64,000 nucleotides of DNA from Rhodopseudomonas palustris HaA2 (lineage in GTDB: Bacteria; Pseudomonadota; Alphaproteobacteria; Rhizobiales; Xanthobacteraceae): assembly GCF_000013365.1 (NCBI RefSeq), contig NC_007778.1:2356001-2420000 (forward strand). The letters run 5' to 3'. A model generated the notes under the pieces. The model had not been told where the DNA came from and ran no database searches. It saw only the letters and a program-made list of their open reading frames with translations. The position numbers were made by a program, and so were the translations under genes. Positions within the stretch are counted from its first letter, which is position 1. Each line of letters opens with the position of its first letter. Positions 1 through 8,510 of this stretch are shown here, piece by piece.

Positions 1-1686
1 GCGGAGATCTGCGACAGCGTCGCCACCTTCGGCTCGGACTTCACGCTGTCGCGCGAATTTCTCGGCATCGAATATCTCGCGGCGACGCTGCGGCGCGACG
101 GCCGCATCGTCCGCGTGCTGTCCGCCGCCAATGAGGGGCTGGACGACGATGCGCTGCTCGCCGAACTACTGGCCTTCGCGCCGCGCATCGTCGGCCTCTC
201 GGTGCTGTACGATCTGCAACTCGGCAATGCGCTGGTGCTGGCGCGGCGGCTGAAGGCGGCGCGGCCCGGTCTTGCCATCGTGTTGGGCGGTCCGCTCGCC
301 ACCGCGCTGTCGCAGGAACTGCTCGGCACCTTCGCCTTCGTGGACTACGTCGTCGAAGGCGAGGGCGAGGCGGCGTTGAGCCGGCTCGCTGATGCGATCG
401 AACGCGGCGAGGCGCCGAGCGACGTGCCGGCGCTGGCGCATCGCGGCCCGGGCGGCATCGTCCGCAATCCGCGCGGCGCGCCGCTCGATCTCGACCGCCT
501 GCCGCATCCGGCGCGCGACGGCCTCGCGTCGATCCGCGCCCGCGGCCTGCCGGCGCCGAGCGCCTATCTCACCACCTCGCGCGGCTGCAAGGCGTTCTGC
601 ACCTTCTGCACTGTGCCGGGCAGCGTGCGGAGCCTGAAGAGCGGCGTCTACCGGATGCGCGATCCGGTCGACGTGGTCGACGAGATCGAAGAGTTGGTGC
701 GCGATCACGGCGTCAGCCGCTTCTACATGGCCGACGACAATTTCCTCGGCTATGGCGAGGACAGCAACGCGCGGATGCATCGCTTCGCCGACGAGATCCT
801 GCGCCGCCGGCTCGCGATCCATTTCCACGCCGAATGCCGCGTCGACTCGCTGATCCCGGAGACTCTGGTCAGACTGCGCGCCGCCGGCTTCGACCAGATC
901 CTGTTCGGCCTGGAATCCGGCTCGGCGCGGACGCTGAAGCGCTGGGCCAAAGGCCAGACGGTGGCGCAGAACGAGGCCGCGATCGCGCTGGCGCGGCGGT
1001 TGCGCATCGAGATGATGCCGAGCCTGATCCTGCTCGACTGGGAGTCCGACCTCTCCGAGATCGAAGAGACGATCGGCTTCATCGAGCGCAACCAATTGTG
1101 GCGCAGCGGCCAGCCGCTGTGGCTGGTCAACAAGCTCAAGGTCCATTGCGGCACCGCCGCCGCGCGCCGCTACGACAGCGTGCACGGCCGGCCGACGCCG
1201 CCCGCGGTCGGCTATTCCGACGCCGATATTCATCGTTGGTGCGAGACCGTGACCTATCAGCACGTCGGCATCGACGATGTCTATGTCGCGGCGTTCTGGC
1301 GCGCGCTCAACGCCGCCGCCAATCGCTGGTCGGTGCTGATCGACGAGGTGCTGCCGCCGTTTCTGAAGAGCCTGCGCAGCGAGGCGCGCCGCGGCGACCG
1401 GACCGATCGCCTCGAACTGGTGCGCCGGCTCGCCGCGTTCCGCCGCTCGATCGGGGCGTCGCTCGCCGCGCTGATGCGGCTGCTGATCGATCAGGCGATC
1501 GCGATGCAGCAGGCGCGCGCGCCGCAGCCGGATCTGCGCGGGCTCGCGCTGGCTCATGTCGAGGCGCAGGAGCGCCGCTTCTTTCCGGAGGGTCTGCATG
1601 TGGCCTTGCAGGATACCGGCCGCCGCCGCGCCGTTGCTGGTCATGCCATCGGCGCGCGGCTGGGCGAGATCGTTTCGACCGCGTGA
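1..1686 (+). CDS. Cobalamin-binding radical SAM enzyme, 5' end outside window
   Basis: The frame is open from base 1, so the true start lies upstream; 561 residues are visible. The first part resembles a B12-binding Rossmann domain (GIEYLAATL, then LGGP and VVEGEGE, as in BchE/HpnP-type proteins). The radical SAM core follows, with its [4Fe-4S] motif CKAFCTFC at about bases 589-612 and a downstream FGLESGS segment. The C-terminal third is helical and unassigned. The family does methyl transfers or ring and skeleton rearrangements on unactivated carbon using SAM, with or without cobalamin. The substrate cannot be read from sequence. The stop overlaps the ATG of the glycosyltransferase by one base (TGATG), so the two are probably co-translated. 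The family is firm; the reaction is unknown. Confidence 0.9.
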   Translation, partial: AEICDSVATFGSDFTLSREFLGIEYLAATLRRDGRIVRVLSAANEGLDDDALLAELLAFAPRIVGLSVLYDLQLGNALVLARRLKAARPGLAIVLGGPLATALSQELLGTFAFVDYVVEGEGEAALSRLADAIERGEAPSDVPALAHRGPGGIVRNPRGAPLDLDRLPHPARDGLASIRARGLPAPSAYLTTSRGCKAFCTFCTVPGSVRSLKSGVYRMRDPVDVVDEIEELVRDHGVSRFYMADDNFLGYGEDSNARMHRFADEILRRRLAIHFHAECRVDSLIPETLVRLRAAGFDQILFGLESGSARTLKRWAKGQTVAQNEAAIALARRLRIEMMPSLILLDWESDLSEIEETIGFIERNQLWRSGQPLWLVNKLKVHCGTAAARRYDSVHGRPTPPAVGYSDADIHRWCETVTYQHVGIDDVYVAAFWRALNAAANRWSVLIDEVLPPFLKSLRSEARRGDRTDRLELVRRLAAFRRSIGASLAALMRLLIDQAIAMQQARAPQPDLRGLALAHVEAQERRFFPEGLHVALQDTGRRRAVAGHAIGARLGEIVSTA

Positions 1687-2594
1687 TGGCGATGTCGCAG
1701 CCGCCGGCGATCTCGATCATCATCCCGACCCGCGACAAGCCGGAGCGGTTGGTGCTGATGCTGTATGCACTGCTGTGCCAGCGCAGCGGCAATGCACGCC
1801 GCATCGAGACCATCCTGGTCGATGACGGCAGCGCCGCGCCGATCGAACCCTTGCTGGCGCCGCTGCGCGCGCAGGGTCTCGAGGTCGAATTGATCCGGAC
1901 CGCAGGCATCGGCCAGGCGGCGGCGCGCAATCGCGGCGCGGCGGCGGCGCGCGGCGAGTTGCTGCTGTTCGTCGACGACGACGTGCTGCTGTCGCCGGAC
2001 TATGTCGCGCGTTGCGTGACGTTGTGCGGCGGCCGTCCCGATCGCGTCGTCCGCGCGCCGGTGTATCAGCTGCGCTATCTCGCGGCGTTTCGCGATCCCG
2101 AGCGCGGCCTGCGCTACGACGGCCGCGCGGCGGACGCGCGGCTTTTCGGCGAGCGCATCTCCCGCGCGATGATCACCGATGACTGGCCCGCCATCACGCG
2201 AAAATGCCGGCATCGCAATCGCTTCGAGCGGCTGGTGTCGGCGGCGCTGGCGCAGCGGCCGCCGCGGTTTCCATGGCTCGGCTATTCCGGCTCCGGCGTC
2301 GCGCTGTCGCGCGCGCTGTTTATGCAGAGCGGCGGTTATGACGAGGCATTCGGCCTGCGCTGGGGCGCCGAGGCGATCGAGCTCGGCTACCGGCTGTGGC
2401 GCGGCGGCGCGCGCTTCGTCGAGGCCGACGGGATCTACTCGGCGCATCTGGATCATCCGCGTGGCGCCTCGCTGTCGAGCTTCGACGACAGTTTCGATCT
2501 GTTTTTCGCCAAGCACCGCGACCCCGCGATCCGCGAGGTGCAGGCGCTGATCCTCGCCGACGACCGGCGCCCGGCGCTGTCAGCGGCGGGCTGA
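1686..2594 (+). CDS. Family 2 glycosyltransferase
   Basis: The 302-residue protein has the GT-A fold pattern: SIIIPTRDK at the N terminus, LVDDGS, an AARNRGAAAARGE segment, the metal-binding motif FVDDDV, and an acceptor-side segment WGAEAIELGYR. Such enzymes transfer a sugar from a nucleotide sugar to an acceptor in the cytosol or at the inner membrane face; no membrane helix is evident. In many relatives the acceptor-side motif reads ED; here it reads EA, so the usual catalytic Asp may be missing. It starts inside the stop codon of the radical SAM gene. Its end overlaps the oppositely oriented aminotransferase by 15 bases. Donor and acceptor are unknown. Confidence 0.88.
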   Translation: MAMSQPPAISIIIPTRDKPERLVLMLYALLCQRSGNARRIETILVDDGSAAPIEPLLAPLRAQGLEVELIRTAGIGQAAARNRGAAAARGELLLFVDDDVLLSPDYVARCVTLCGGRPDRVVRAPVYQLRYLAAFRDPERGLRYDGRAADARLFGERISRAMITDDWPAITRKCRHRNRFERLVSAALAQRPPRFPWLGYSGSGVALSRALFMQSGGYDEAFGLRWGAEAIELGYRLWRGGARFVEADGIYSAHLDHPRGASLSSFDDSFDLFFAKHRDPAIREVQALILADDRRPALSAAG

Positions 2595-3980
2595 CGCGGC
2601 GTCGAGGAAGTGCGCGAGACGATCGACGCCGCGTTCGAACATGTCGGGCTCGGCGGCGCAGGAGACCCGGACCCAGAAGTCTGTCGAGGAGGCGTCGTCG
2701 TGATCGGCAAACACCGTCTCGGTGTAGAAATCGGTGCCCGCCTGGTCGAAAGCGGCGGTGACGAAGTCCCATTCGGTCATCCCGGTCGCGAGCCGGACAC
2801 AATGGTTGAAGCCGGACTGCAAGGCGATGCGGTGCGCGAGATACGGGCCGATCCGCTGTTCGAAGTCACTCCAGTTGGCGCGGCAGGTCGCGCCGATGGT
2901 GGCGAGGTCGGCCGTGTAGCTCTCCAGCGCCGTCGGCCAGTCCAACTCGCCGTCGAGAAAGCGCCAGATCCCGTCGAAGCGGGCGAAATCGTCGGAGAAC
3001 GGCGCGAACAGTTCGAGATAGTGCCGGGCGTCGCGCGCGGTGCGGGCGACGATGCGCTGCGCGTCGCGGCCCGGCGAGCGGCGCAGCCGCCGCGCCATCA
3101 CCCGCAGGATCATGTCGGCGGTCAGCGCGCTGGAGCCGGCATTGACCGGCGACCAGGATTGCCGCTCATTGTGCTTGCGGACGAAATCCACCACCGGCTG
3201 CGCCGCCAGCAGATAGCCGGCGCGCAGGCCGGCGAGGCTGCGCGATTTCGAGTAGCTGCCGATCCAGATCAGCCGCGGCGGAAACGTCGCGAGCGTGTCG
3301 TCCGCAAGCGGCGCCGGCAGATCGTCCTCGTCGGCGGCGGCGAGCGACGGCACCTCGTCGAACACCAGCCAGCCGCCGGCCTGCGCGACGGCGTCGACGA
3401 CACGGCGCAATTCGCCGGAGTCGTAGGTCTCGCCGGACGGATTGGTCGGCTGCGACAGCACGACGACGTCCGGCCGCTCCGCGGCGATCCGCGCGCAGGC
3501 CTCGTCGGCGGTCGGCAGCAGGCGGTCGCGCAGCTCGGACCGCGCGATGCGATAGGCGATGCCGACCTCGTCGCAGACGATGGAGAAGAAGCTGTAGTTC
3601 AGCCCCAGCACCAGCGCGCTGCGGGCACAGACTTCGTCTGCCAGATAGCGGAAGGCGCCGGCGAGCGCGCCGGTGGCGCCGACGGTGAGGCAGACATTGG
3701 CGGGCGCGATCGCACCGCGGGCCGGGCGGCCGAGCCGGTCGTGCATCTCGAAGGCGATCGCCGCGCCGATGCCGAGCGCGCCGCCGGGCGCGGTGTAGTT
3801 CTCGATCAGCCGCCGCTCGCGCAATTCGCGCGCGGCGAGATCGAGCAGCACGCGCGGCGTCTGCAGATGATTGACGCCCGAGGACAGATAGCCGACGCCG
3901 CCATGGCGCGCGATCACCGCGCGGCGCCGCGCCGGATCGTAGAAGTAAGCGTTGGCGCGTTCCAGCGAGCGATAGGTCAT
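2580..3980 (-). CDS. PLP-dependent aminotransferase, class I/II fold
   Basis: A 466-residue fold-type I PLP enzyme. Visible are the QPTNPSGETYD segment, a FDEVPSL segment with the PLP-pyridine Asp, and the Schiff-base lysine motif GSYSKSRSLAGLRAGYL. An N-terminal HLQTPRVLLDLAARE segment recalls capreomycidine-synthase-like members. The start at MTYRSLERAN was chosen because it gives a normal N terminus; an upstream in-frame start at 4043 adds a basic, unlikely extension. The gene is the only minus-strand member of the cluster, convergent with the glycosyltransferase and divergent from the caspase-like gene. It probably makes or modifies an amino-acid-derived building block (inference). Confidence 0.85.
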   Translation of the reverse strand: MTYRSLERANAYFYDPARRRAVIARHGGVGYLSSGVNHLQTPRVLLDLAARELRERRLIENYTAPGGALGIGAAIAFEMHDRLGRPARGAIAPANVCLTVGATGALAGAFRYLADEVCARSALVLGLNYSFFSIVCDEVGIAYRIARSELRDRLLPTADEACARIAAERPDVVVLSQPTNPSGETYDSGELRRVVDAVAQAGGWLVFDEVPSLAAADEDDLPAPLADDTLATFPPRLIWIGSYSKSRSLAGLRAGYLLAAQPVVDFVRKHNERQSWSPVNAGSSALTADMILRVMARRLRRSPGRDAQRIVARTARDARHYLELFAPFSDDFARFDGIWRFLDGELDWPTALESYTADLATIGATCRANWSDFEQRIGPYLAHRIALQSGFNHCVRLATGMTEWDFVTAAFDQAGTDFYTETVFADHDDASSTDFWVRVSCAAEPDMFERGVDRLAHFLDAASARR

Positions 3981-4084
3981 CGCGACGATCCGGGAGAGCG
4001 GACGACGCTTGCGGTACGCGCGTCGATGAGGAAATACTCGCAAAGATTGTGCAGATGCGCAACTTCAATCGCGATGATCGCAGC

Positions 4085-5794
4085 ATGATCCGCGCGTCGT
4101 GTAGCAGCGGAGACGAACTGCTGATCGAAGTGCGCGGCGCAGGTGTAGCTCGGCCCGACGCAGGCGACATCGTCGCCCTCGGCGACGAGGCTGTGTCCGC
4201 AGCGGCGCTGTATGCGGAGCTGACGGGTCGCCGATACATGGTCACGACGACGGCCGGCGCGGATGCGCTCGCCCGCTGCAAGGTCATCGTCGCGCTGACC
4301 GCGCGGATCGACGACGAAATGATCGACGCGCTGTACGGTGAACGCCGCGACGCCTATCCGGGCCTGATCATCGGCGCGACGCCGGAGCGGCTGCGCCGCC
4401 GTTTGCTGAGCTGCGCCGCGGCGCTCGCCGCCGGCGGCGAGGATCGGCCGCATCGGGTCGAGCTGATTCCGGGCCTCGACATCGAGACCATGACGGCCGC
4501 GGACTCGACGCTGCTCGGGCGCAGGTCACGCCCCGACGAGATCCGCACCGCGCTCGGCCGCGGCGACAGCGTGGTGCTGATCCACGGCCATGGCGACGGC
4601 ATCGACGGCGATCTCGGGCCGCTGATCCTGTGCCCGGTCGACGACGTGTGGCGCGCGCGGCCCCCCGACGCTGCGCCGGTGTGCCGGATCACCGCGCGCT
4701 GCTATCGCAACCGGCACCACCTCGGCTCCGATGCGCATCGCGCGGCGCAGCTCACCGTCTCGCAGATCGCCGCGCGGGTGCTGATCTGGAACACCTGCAT
4801 CGGCTTTCCGTCGCAGCACGGGCTGGTCGGGCGGGTGTGGGGCGCGGGCGTGCTGCTCGCGGAAAGTCCGTCGATCGCGGCGCTGCTGACGACATGGCGG
4901 ATCACGATGGCGCCGGCGACGCTGCCGGCCGCTTTGCTCGATCGGCTGATGGCGGGTGCGACCGTCGGTGAGGCGCTCGCCGCGGTCAATGCGCGCGCCG
5001 ATGCGCAGCGCGCGGCTTATCAGCTCTGTCTGTTCGGCGATCCGGATCTGCGGATCGCGCCGCTGCGCACTGAGGCTCCGCAGCCGCGGGCGGCGCGGCC
5101 CCGCAGGCCGCCGCGCGGCGTGCAGCTCGCCGCCGCCGATCCGGCGGCGCGTCTGATCGAACTCTGCGTGCGCGACGGGCCGGTGTCGCAGATGCTGCCG
5201 AAGCCGGCGCGGCGTGAGGCGAGCCTGCGGCGATATCTGCGCAGCGCGCTGCAGGGCTATCGGCAGTCGCAGGATGCGGCGACGCGGGCGCGCCTGCGCC
5301 GCGCTTGCGTTGCCTACGCCGCCGCCCGCGGCAGCTTGCGCGATCTGTGGATTCCACACGCCACCATGGCGGCGGACGGCAAGGAGGCCTGTCCGCATTG
5401 CGGCGCGCCGGCGCTGCGATTTGCGGCGGACCTCGATCATCTCGGCATCGCGCCGCGCGTGCTGCTGAATTGCGGCCGCTGCGAGATCGTGGCCGATCGT
5501 CCCGCGGCGCTACCCGTCACCGCGACCGTGACGCATGACGGCGTCGCGCTGCGCGCCGAGGTCGAGGCCGGGGGCTGGGACGCGATGCTGGTGGCGTCGT
5601 CGCGCTGGCCGGTGGCGCCGCGAATCCGTCGCTGGCCGGCGGCGGCCGACGGCGGACCTGCACCGTTTCTGTCGCTGGCGGATTGGCGCTGGCCGTATCC
5701 GTCCGAAGTCGCGGTCGTGGTCGCCGCCGGCCTCGACATCGCCGTGCTGGCGCGCACGCTGCGGCTGCGGCCCGGCGACGAGCCACCGCGATGA
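4085..5794 (+). CDS. Caspase/gingipain-like protein with C-terminal zinc ribbon
   Basis: With the ATG at 4085 the product has 569 residues; in-frame starts at 4049 (GTG) and 4055 (ATG) are possible, and no ribosome site decides. The central part has the layout of clan CD cysteine peptidases: a strand ending in His (IHGHGDG, H167/H169), a strand ending in Cys (IWNTCIG, C238), then LCLFGDPDLRI, a signature seen after the catalytic domain in gingipain-type (C25) proteins. Near the C terminus C436-x2-C439 and C463-x2-C466 form a probable zinc ribbon. No signal peptide is seen, so it is probably cytosolic. It overlaps the decarboxylase start by four bases. It could cleave a precursor peptide or act as a scaffold; activity is inferred only. 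Confidence 0.7.
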   Translation: MIRASCSSGDELLIEVRGAGVARPDAGDIVALGDEAVSAAALYAELTGRRYMVTTTAGADALARCKVIVALTARIDDEMIDALYGERRDAYPGLIIGATPERLRRRLLSCAAALAAGGEDRPHRVELIPGLDIETMTAADSTLLGRRSRPDEIRTALGRGDSVVLIHGHGDGIDGDLGPLILCPVDDVWRARPPDAAPVCRITARCYRNRHHLGSDAHRAAQLTVSQIAARVLIWNTCIGFPSQHGLVGRVWGAGVLLAESPSIAALLTTWRITMAPATLPAALLDRLMAGATVGEALAAVNARADAQRAAYQLCLFGDPDLRIAPLRTEAPQPRAARPRRPPRGVQLAAADPAARLIELCVRDGPVSQMLPKPARREASLRRYLRSALQGYRQSQDAATRARLRRACVAYAAARGSLRDLWIPHATMAADGKEACPHCGAPALRFAADLDHLGIAPRVLLNCGRCEIVADRPAALPVTATVTHDGVALRAEVEAGGWDAMLVASSRWPVAPRIRRWPAAADGGPAPFLSLADWRWPYPSEVAVVVAAGLDIAVLARTLRLRPGDEPPR

Positions 5795-7077
5795 GCGCCC
5801 CGGCCGCGTTCGATCCCGATCGGGTCGCGACGCTCGCCGCGCGCCACGGCACGCCGCTGTTCATCTACGACGCGCCGGCGATGCGCGCCGCCGCGGCGCG
5901 ATTGCAGGAGGCGCTGCCGCCGGGCGCGCGATTGTTCTTCGCGGTGAAGGCCAATCCCGCGCCCGATGTGATCCGGCTGTTCGCCGGCGAGGGCCTCGGC
6001 GCCGAAGTGGCGTCGGGCGGCGAATTGCGGCTCGCGCTCGCCTGCGGCGTCGCGCCGGATCGCATCGTGTTCTCCGGCCCGGCGAAGACCGCGCCGGAGC
6101 TGCGCTGCGCGATCGAGGCCTGCATCTTCGCGGTGCAGGCGGAATCCGTCGCCGAGCTCGACACGCTGCAGGCGCTGTGCGTCGCGCGCGGCGCGACGGT
6201 GCGCGTCGCCCTGCGCGTCAATCTCGGGCCGGGCGGCGAACGCCGCGGCGGCTGGGGCGGGCCTTCGCCGTTCGGCATGGATACCGACGCGCTGGACGAG
6301 GTCACAGCGCGCGCCGCGCGGCTCGATCGTCTGCGCATTGTCGGCCTGCACAATCACCAGGCGTCGCAGACGCTCGATCCGGCGAAGCTGATCGCGCGGT
6401 TCGACGCCTTTGCGCGCGTGGCGGCGTCGCTCGGGTCGCGCTTCGATCTGCAGTTCGTCAATTTCGGCGGCGGCTTCGGTGCGCCGTTCTACGCCGACGA
6501 CGCGCCGCTCGATCTCGCGCCGGTCCGCGCGTGTTTCGCCGCGCTCGCCGGCGTGTTCGGCGACCGGCCGCTGCAGTTCGCCGCCGAATCCGGGCGCTAT
6601 CTCGTCGGGCCCGCGGGCTGCTACGTCGCGCGCGTGGTCGATGTGAAGCGGTCGTTCGGCGTGCGCTACGCGCTGCTCGACGGCGGCATTCATCACGTGC
6701 TCGGCCTGTCCGGAACGATGCGGTCGCTGCGCCGGCCGGTGGCGGTGGCGCGGGTCGGCGCGCGATCGGGGGAGCCTTGCGAGCCGACCGAAATCGCCGG
6801 GCCGCTGTGCACGCCGATCGATCGCCTCGCCGGCGCCGCCGAGCTGCCGTGCGATCTCGCCGCCGGCGACCTGCTGGCGTTCGCCAATTGCGGAGCCTAT
6901 GCCAAGCACGCGAGCCCGCTGAACTTCCTCGGCCACGACTGGCCGGCCGAACTGATGATCGACGGCGCGCGCGTCATCGTCCTGTCGCCGCAAATTGCAT
7001 TCGGGCCGGCGCTGTGGCAATCACGCGAGGTACTCCAGCGATTTCGATGCGATGGCAAAATCCCCACGAGCTCCTGA
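5791..7077 (+). CDS. PLP-dependent decarboxylase, LysA/ornithine-type (fold III)
   Basis: The 428-residue protein has the alanine-racemase-like barrel with the PLP lysine K53 in FFAVKANP, a GVAPDRIVFSGPAK segment, HNHQASQ, a glycine-rich FVNFGGGFG phosphate-binding segment and the C-terminal ANCGAYAKH motif that carries the cross-subunit Cys. It groups with diaminopimelate/ornithine decarboxylases and with secondary-metabolism members such as those acting on carrier-bound amino acids. The ATG overlaps the preceding stop (ATGA), so it is co-translated with the caspase-like protein. This makes a lysine-biosynthesis housekeeping role unlikely. The substrate is unknown. Its 3' end overlaps the GntR regulator by 26 bases. 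Confidence 0.87.
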   Translation: MSAPAAFDPDRVATLAARHGTPLFIYDAPAMRAAAARLQEALPPGARLFFAVKANPAPDVIRLFAGEGLGAEVASGGELRLALACGVAPDRIVFSGPAKTAPELRCAIEACIFAVQAESVAELDTLQALCVARGATVRVALRVNLGPGGERRGGWGGPSPFGMDTDALDEVTARAARLDRLRIVGLHNHQASQTLDPAKLIARFDAFARVAASLGSRFDLQFVNFGGGFGAPFYADDAPLDLAPVRACFAALAGVFGDRPLQFAAESGRYLVGPAGCYVARVVDVKRSFGVRYALLDGGIHHVLGLSGTMRSLRRPVAVARVGARSGEPCEPTEIAGPLCTPIDRLAGAAELPCDLAAGDLLAFANCGAYAKHASPLNFLGHDWPAELMIDGARVIVLSPQIAFGPALWQSREVLQRFRCDGKIPTSS

Positions 7078-7789
7078 TCGCGGCGCGGTCATCTACAAGG
7101 CGTTGTGGCACGCCATCATCGAGCAGGCGCTGCAGCCCGGCGCCAAGCTTCCCGAAGACGCGATCGGCGAGAAATTCGGCGCCAGCCGCACCATCGTCCG
7201 CGCCGCGCTGGGCCGGTTGGCCGCGGAAGGGCTGGTCGAACTGCGCCGCAATCGCGGCGCCGCGGTCGCGACCCCGAGCTGGAACGAGGCGCGCGACATC
7301 TTCGACGTCCGGATCGGGCTGGAGCGGCTGGTGGTGGCGCGGCTCGCCGGCCGGCTGACGCGCGAGCAGATCAGGCAACTCGAGCAGCATGTCGACGCCG
7401 AGCAGCAGGCGAGGGGCAGCAATGTGCCGCTGTCGATCCGGCTCGCCACCGCGTTCCATATCCGGCTCGCCGAGATGACCGGCAATCCGGTGCTGGCGCG
7501 CTATGTCAGCGAGGTCGCCTCGCGCTGCGGACTGATTCTCGCGCTGTACAGCCGGCCGCATTCGGCCGATTGCGCCGTCAGCGAGCATCGCGCCATCATC
7601 GCCGCATTGGCGTCGGGCGACGCCACCCGCGCCACCGCGCTGATGGATCATCATCTCGACGCAGTGGCCGAGCGCGCGCTGATCGTGCCGCACGCCCCGG
7701 AAGCGCGCGACATCCAGGACATCCTGTCGCCCTATGCGAAAGAGGCCGCGTTGCCGAAGACCAGGAAAGCCGGCGCGAAGAAGCGTTGA
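7052..7789 (+). CDS. GntR-family transcriptional regulator, FCD (FadR) subfamily
   Basis: A 245-residue repressor-type protein. The N-terminal winged helix contains LPEDAIGEKFGASRTIVRAAL. The C-terminal all-helical FCD ligand domain carries the metal/ligand histidines in FHIRLAEMTGN, EHRAIIAAL and MDHHL. A Lys/Arg-rich tail ends the protein. The start MAKSPRAP was preferred to an upstream GTG because it removes a non-conserved leader. It sits just before the NTF2-like gene and the Liv-type transporter, so it more likely controls those than the cluster it overlaps. A near-palindromic GTATAC site lies in that intergenic region. Confidence 0.9.
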   Translation: MAKSPRAPDRGAVIYKALWHAIIEQALQPGAKLPEDAIGEKFGASRTIVRAALGRLAAEGLVELRRNRGAAVATPSWNEARDIFDVRIGLERLVVARLAGRLTREQIRQLEQHVDAEQQARGSNVPLSIRLATAFHIRLAEMTGNPVLARYVSEVASRCGLILALYSRPHSADCAVSEHRAIIAALASGDATRATALMDHHLDAVAERALIVPHAPEARDIQDILSPYAKEAALPKTRKAGAKKR

Positions 7790-7830
7790 GCCGCGCCAAC
7801 AGCGTCATGACTTCGCTTCGCTCGCAATGC

Positions 7831-8262
7831 TTACGCCTCGATGCCGTGCCGGGTCAGCAACCGCTCGGCGCTGTCGTTCCAGACGTCCATCTTGACGATC
7901 TTGCCGTCGCGCACCACGAAACGGTCGACATAGCGATTGCCCTCGAACGGCGTGCCGTCGGGCCATTCGCCGTACAGCGTGCCGGTGTTGTAGACGATGG
8001 TCTCGCCGTTTCCGGGCGCGACGTCGGTGCGCTCCATCTTCTTCTTCACCCATTTGTAGCGGCCGGCGTTGAACGCGGTCGCCTCGCGCGGATGCTGGAA
8101 TTTGCGGCCGCCGGTGAAGGTGATCGCCACGTCGGGAGCCATGAAGGTGCCGGCCGTCTCGGGGTCGGGAACCATCGACGCCACGAGAAAACGTTCGACC
8201 AGCGCCGCGGCTGCGGCGGTCTGATCCATGGACGGCGCGGTTTCGGCGCGGGATGATGACAC
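7831..8262 (-). CDS. NTF2-like (SnoaL/DUF4440-type) small protein
   Basis: The 143-residue product has the cone-shaped alpha+beta fold typical of nuclear transport factor 2-like proteins: an N-terminal helix AAALVERFLVASM, then strands including VAITFTGGRKF and RYVDRFVVRDGKIVKMDVW. These proteins bind small hydrophobic ligands or act as isomerases or cyclases. A clear AGGAGA ribosome site six bases upstream decides the GTG start at 8262 rather than ATG 8229 or ATG 8280. It is divergent from the Liv-type operon. The exact role is unknown; a link to the imported compound is inferred from position. Confidence 0.75.
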   Translation of the reverse strand: MSSSRAETAPSMDQTAAAAALVERFLVASMVPDPETAGTFMAPDVAITFTGGRKFQHPREATAFNAGRYKWVKKKMERTDVAPGNGETIVYNTGTLYGEWPDGTPFEGNRYVDRFVVRDGKIVKMDVWNDSAERLLTRHGIEA

Positions 8263-8343
8263 GGGAATTCTCCTGAACATGCGACAACGGGCGGGGCGGT
8301 CCAAGCAAGCCCGGTGCCAGATATCGTATCCGTTTCCAACAAA

Positions 8344-8357
8344 AATTGTATACGATT
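8344..8357. promoter_or_regulatory. Candidate GntR/FCD operator
   Basis: AATTGTATACGATT is an inverted repeat matching at 12 of 14 positions around a perfect GTATAC core. A related half site (TCGTAT) occurs 15-20 bases to the left, at 8324-8329. It lies between the divergent NTF2-like gene and the transporter operon, next to an FCD-type GntR gene. FCD regulators commonly bind short palindromes of this TTGTATACAA type. Binding is inferred. Confidence 0.4.
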
Positions 8358-8510
8358 TGTGCGGGCGCTGTCTGGATAATGGGCAGCGGTCGCGAAAAAC
8401 GGCGGTCTCAGTGGGCTTTCTCGCGAATTCCGGCGGCTTGGCGCCGATCTCCGGGATGGCACAGCGCTTGCTAGCCAGGATGCGATCTTTCATCCTGCGA
8501 GGAGCCCGTG

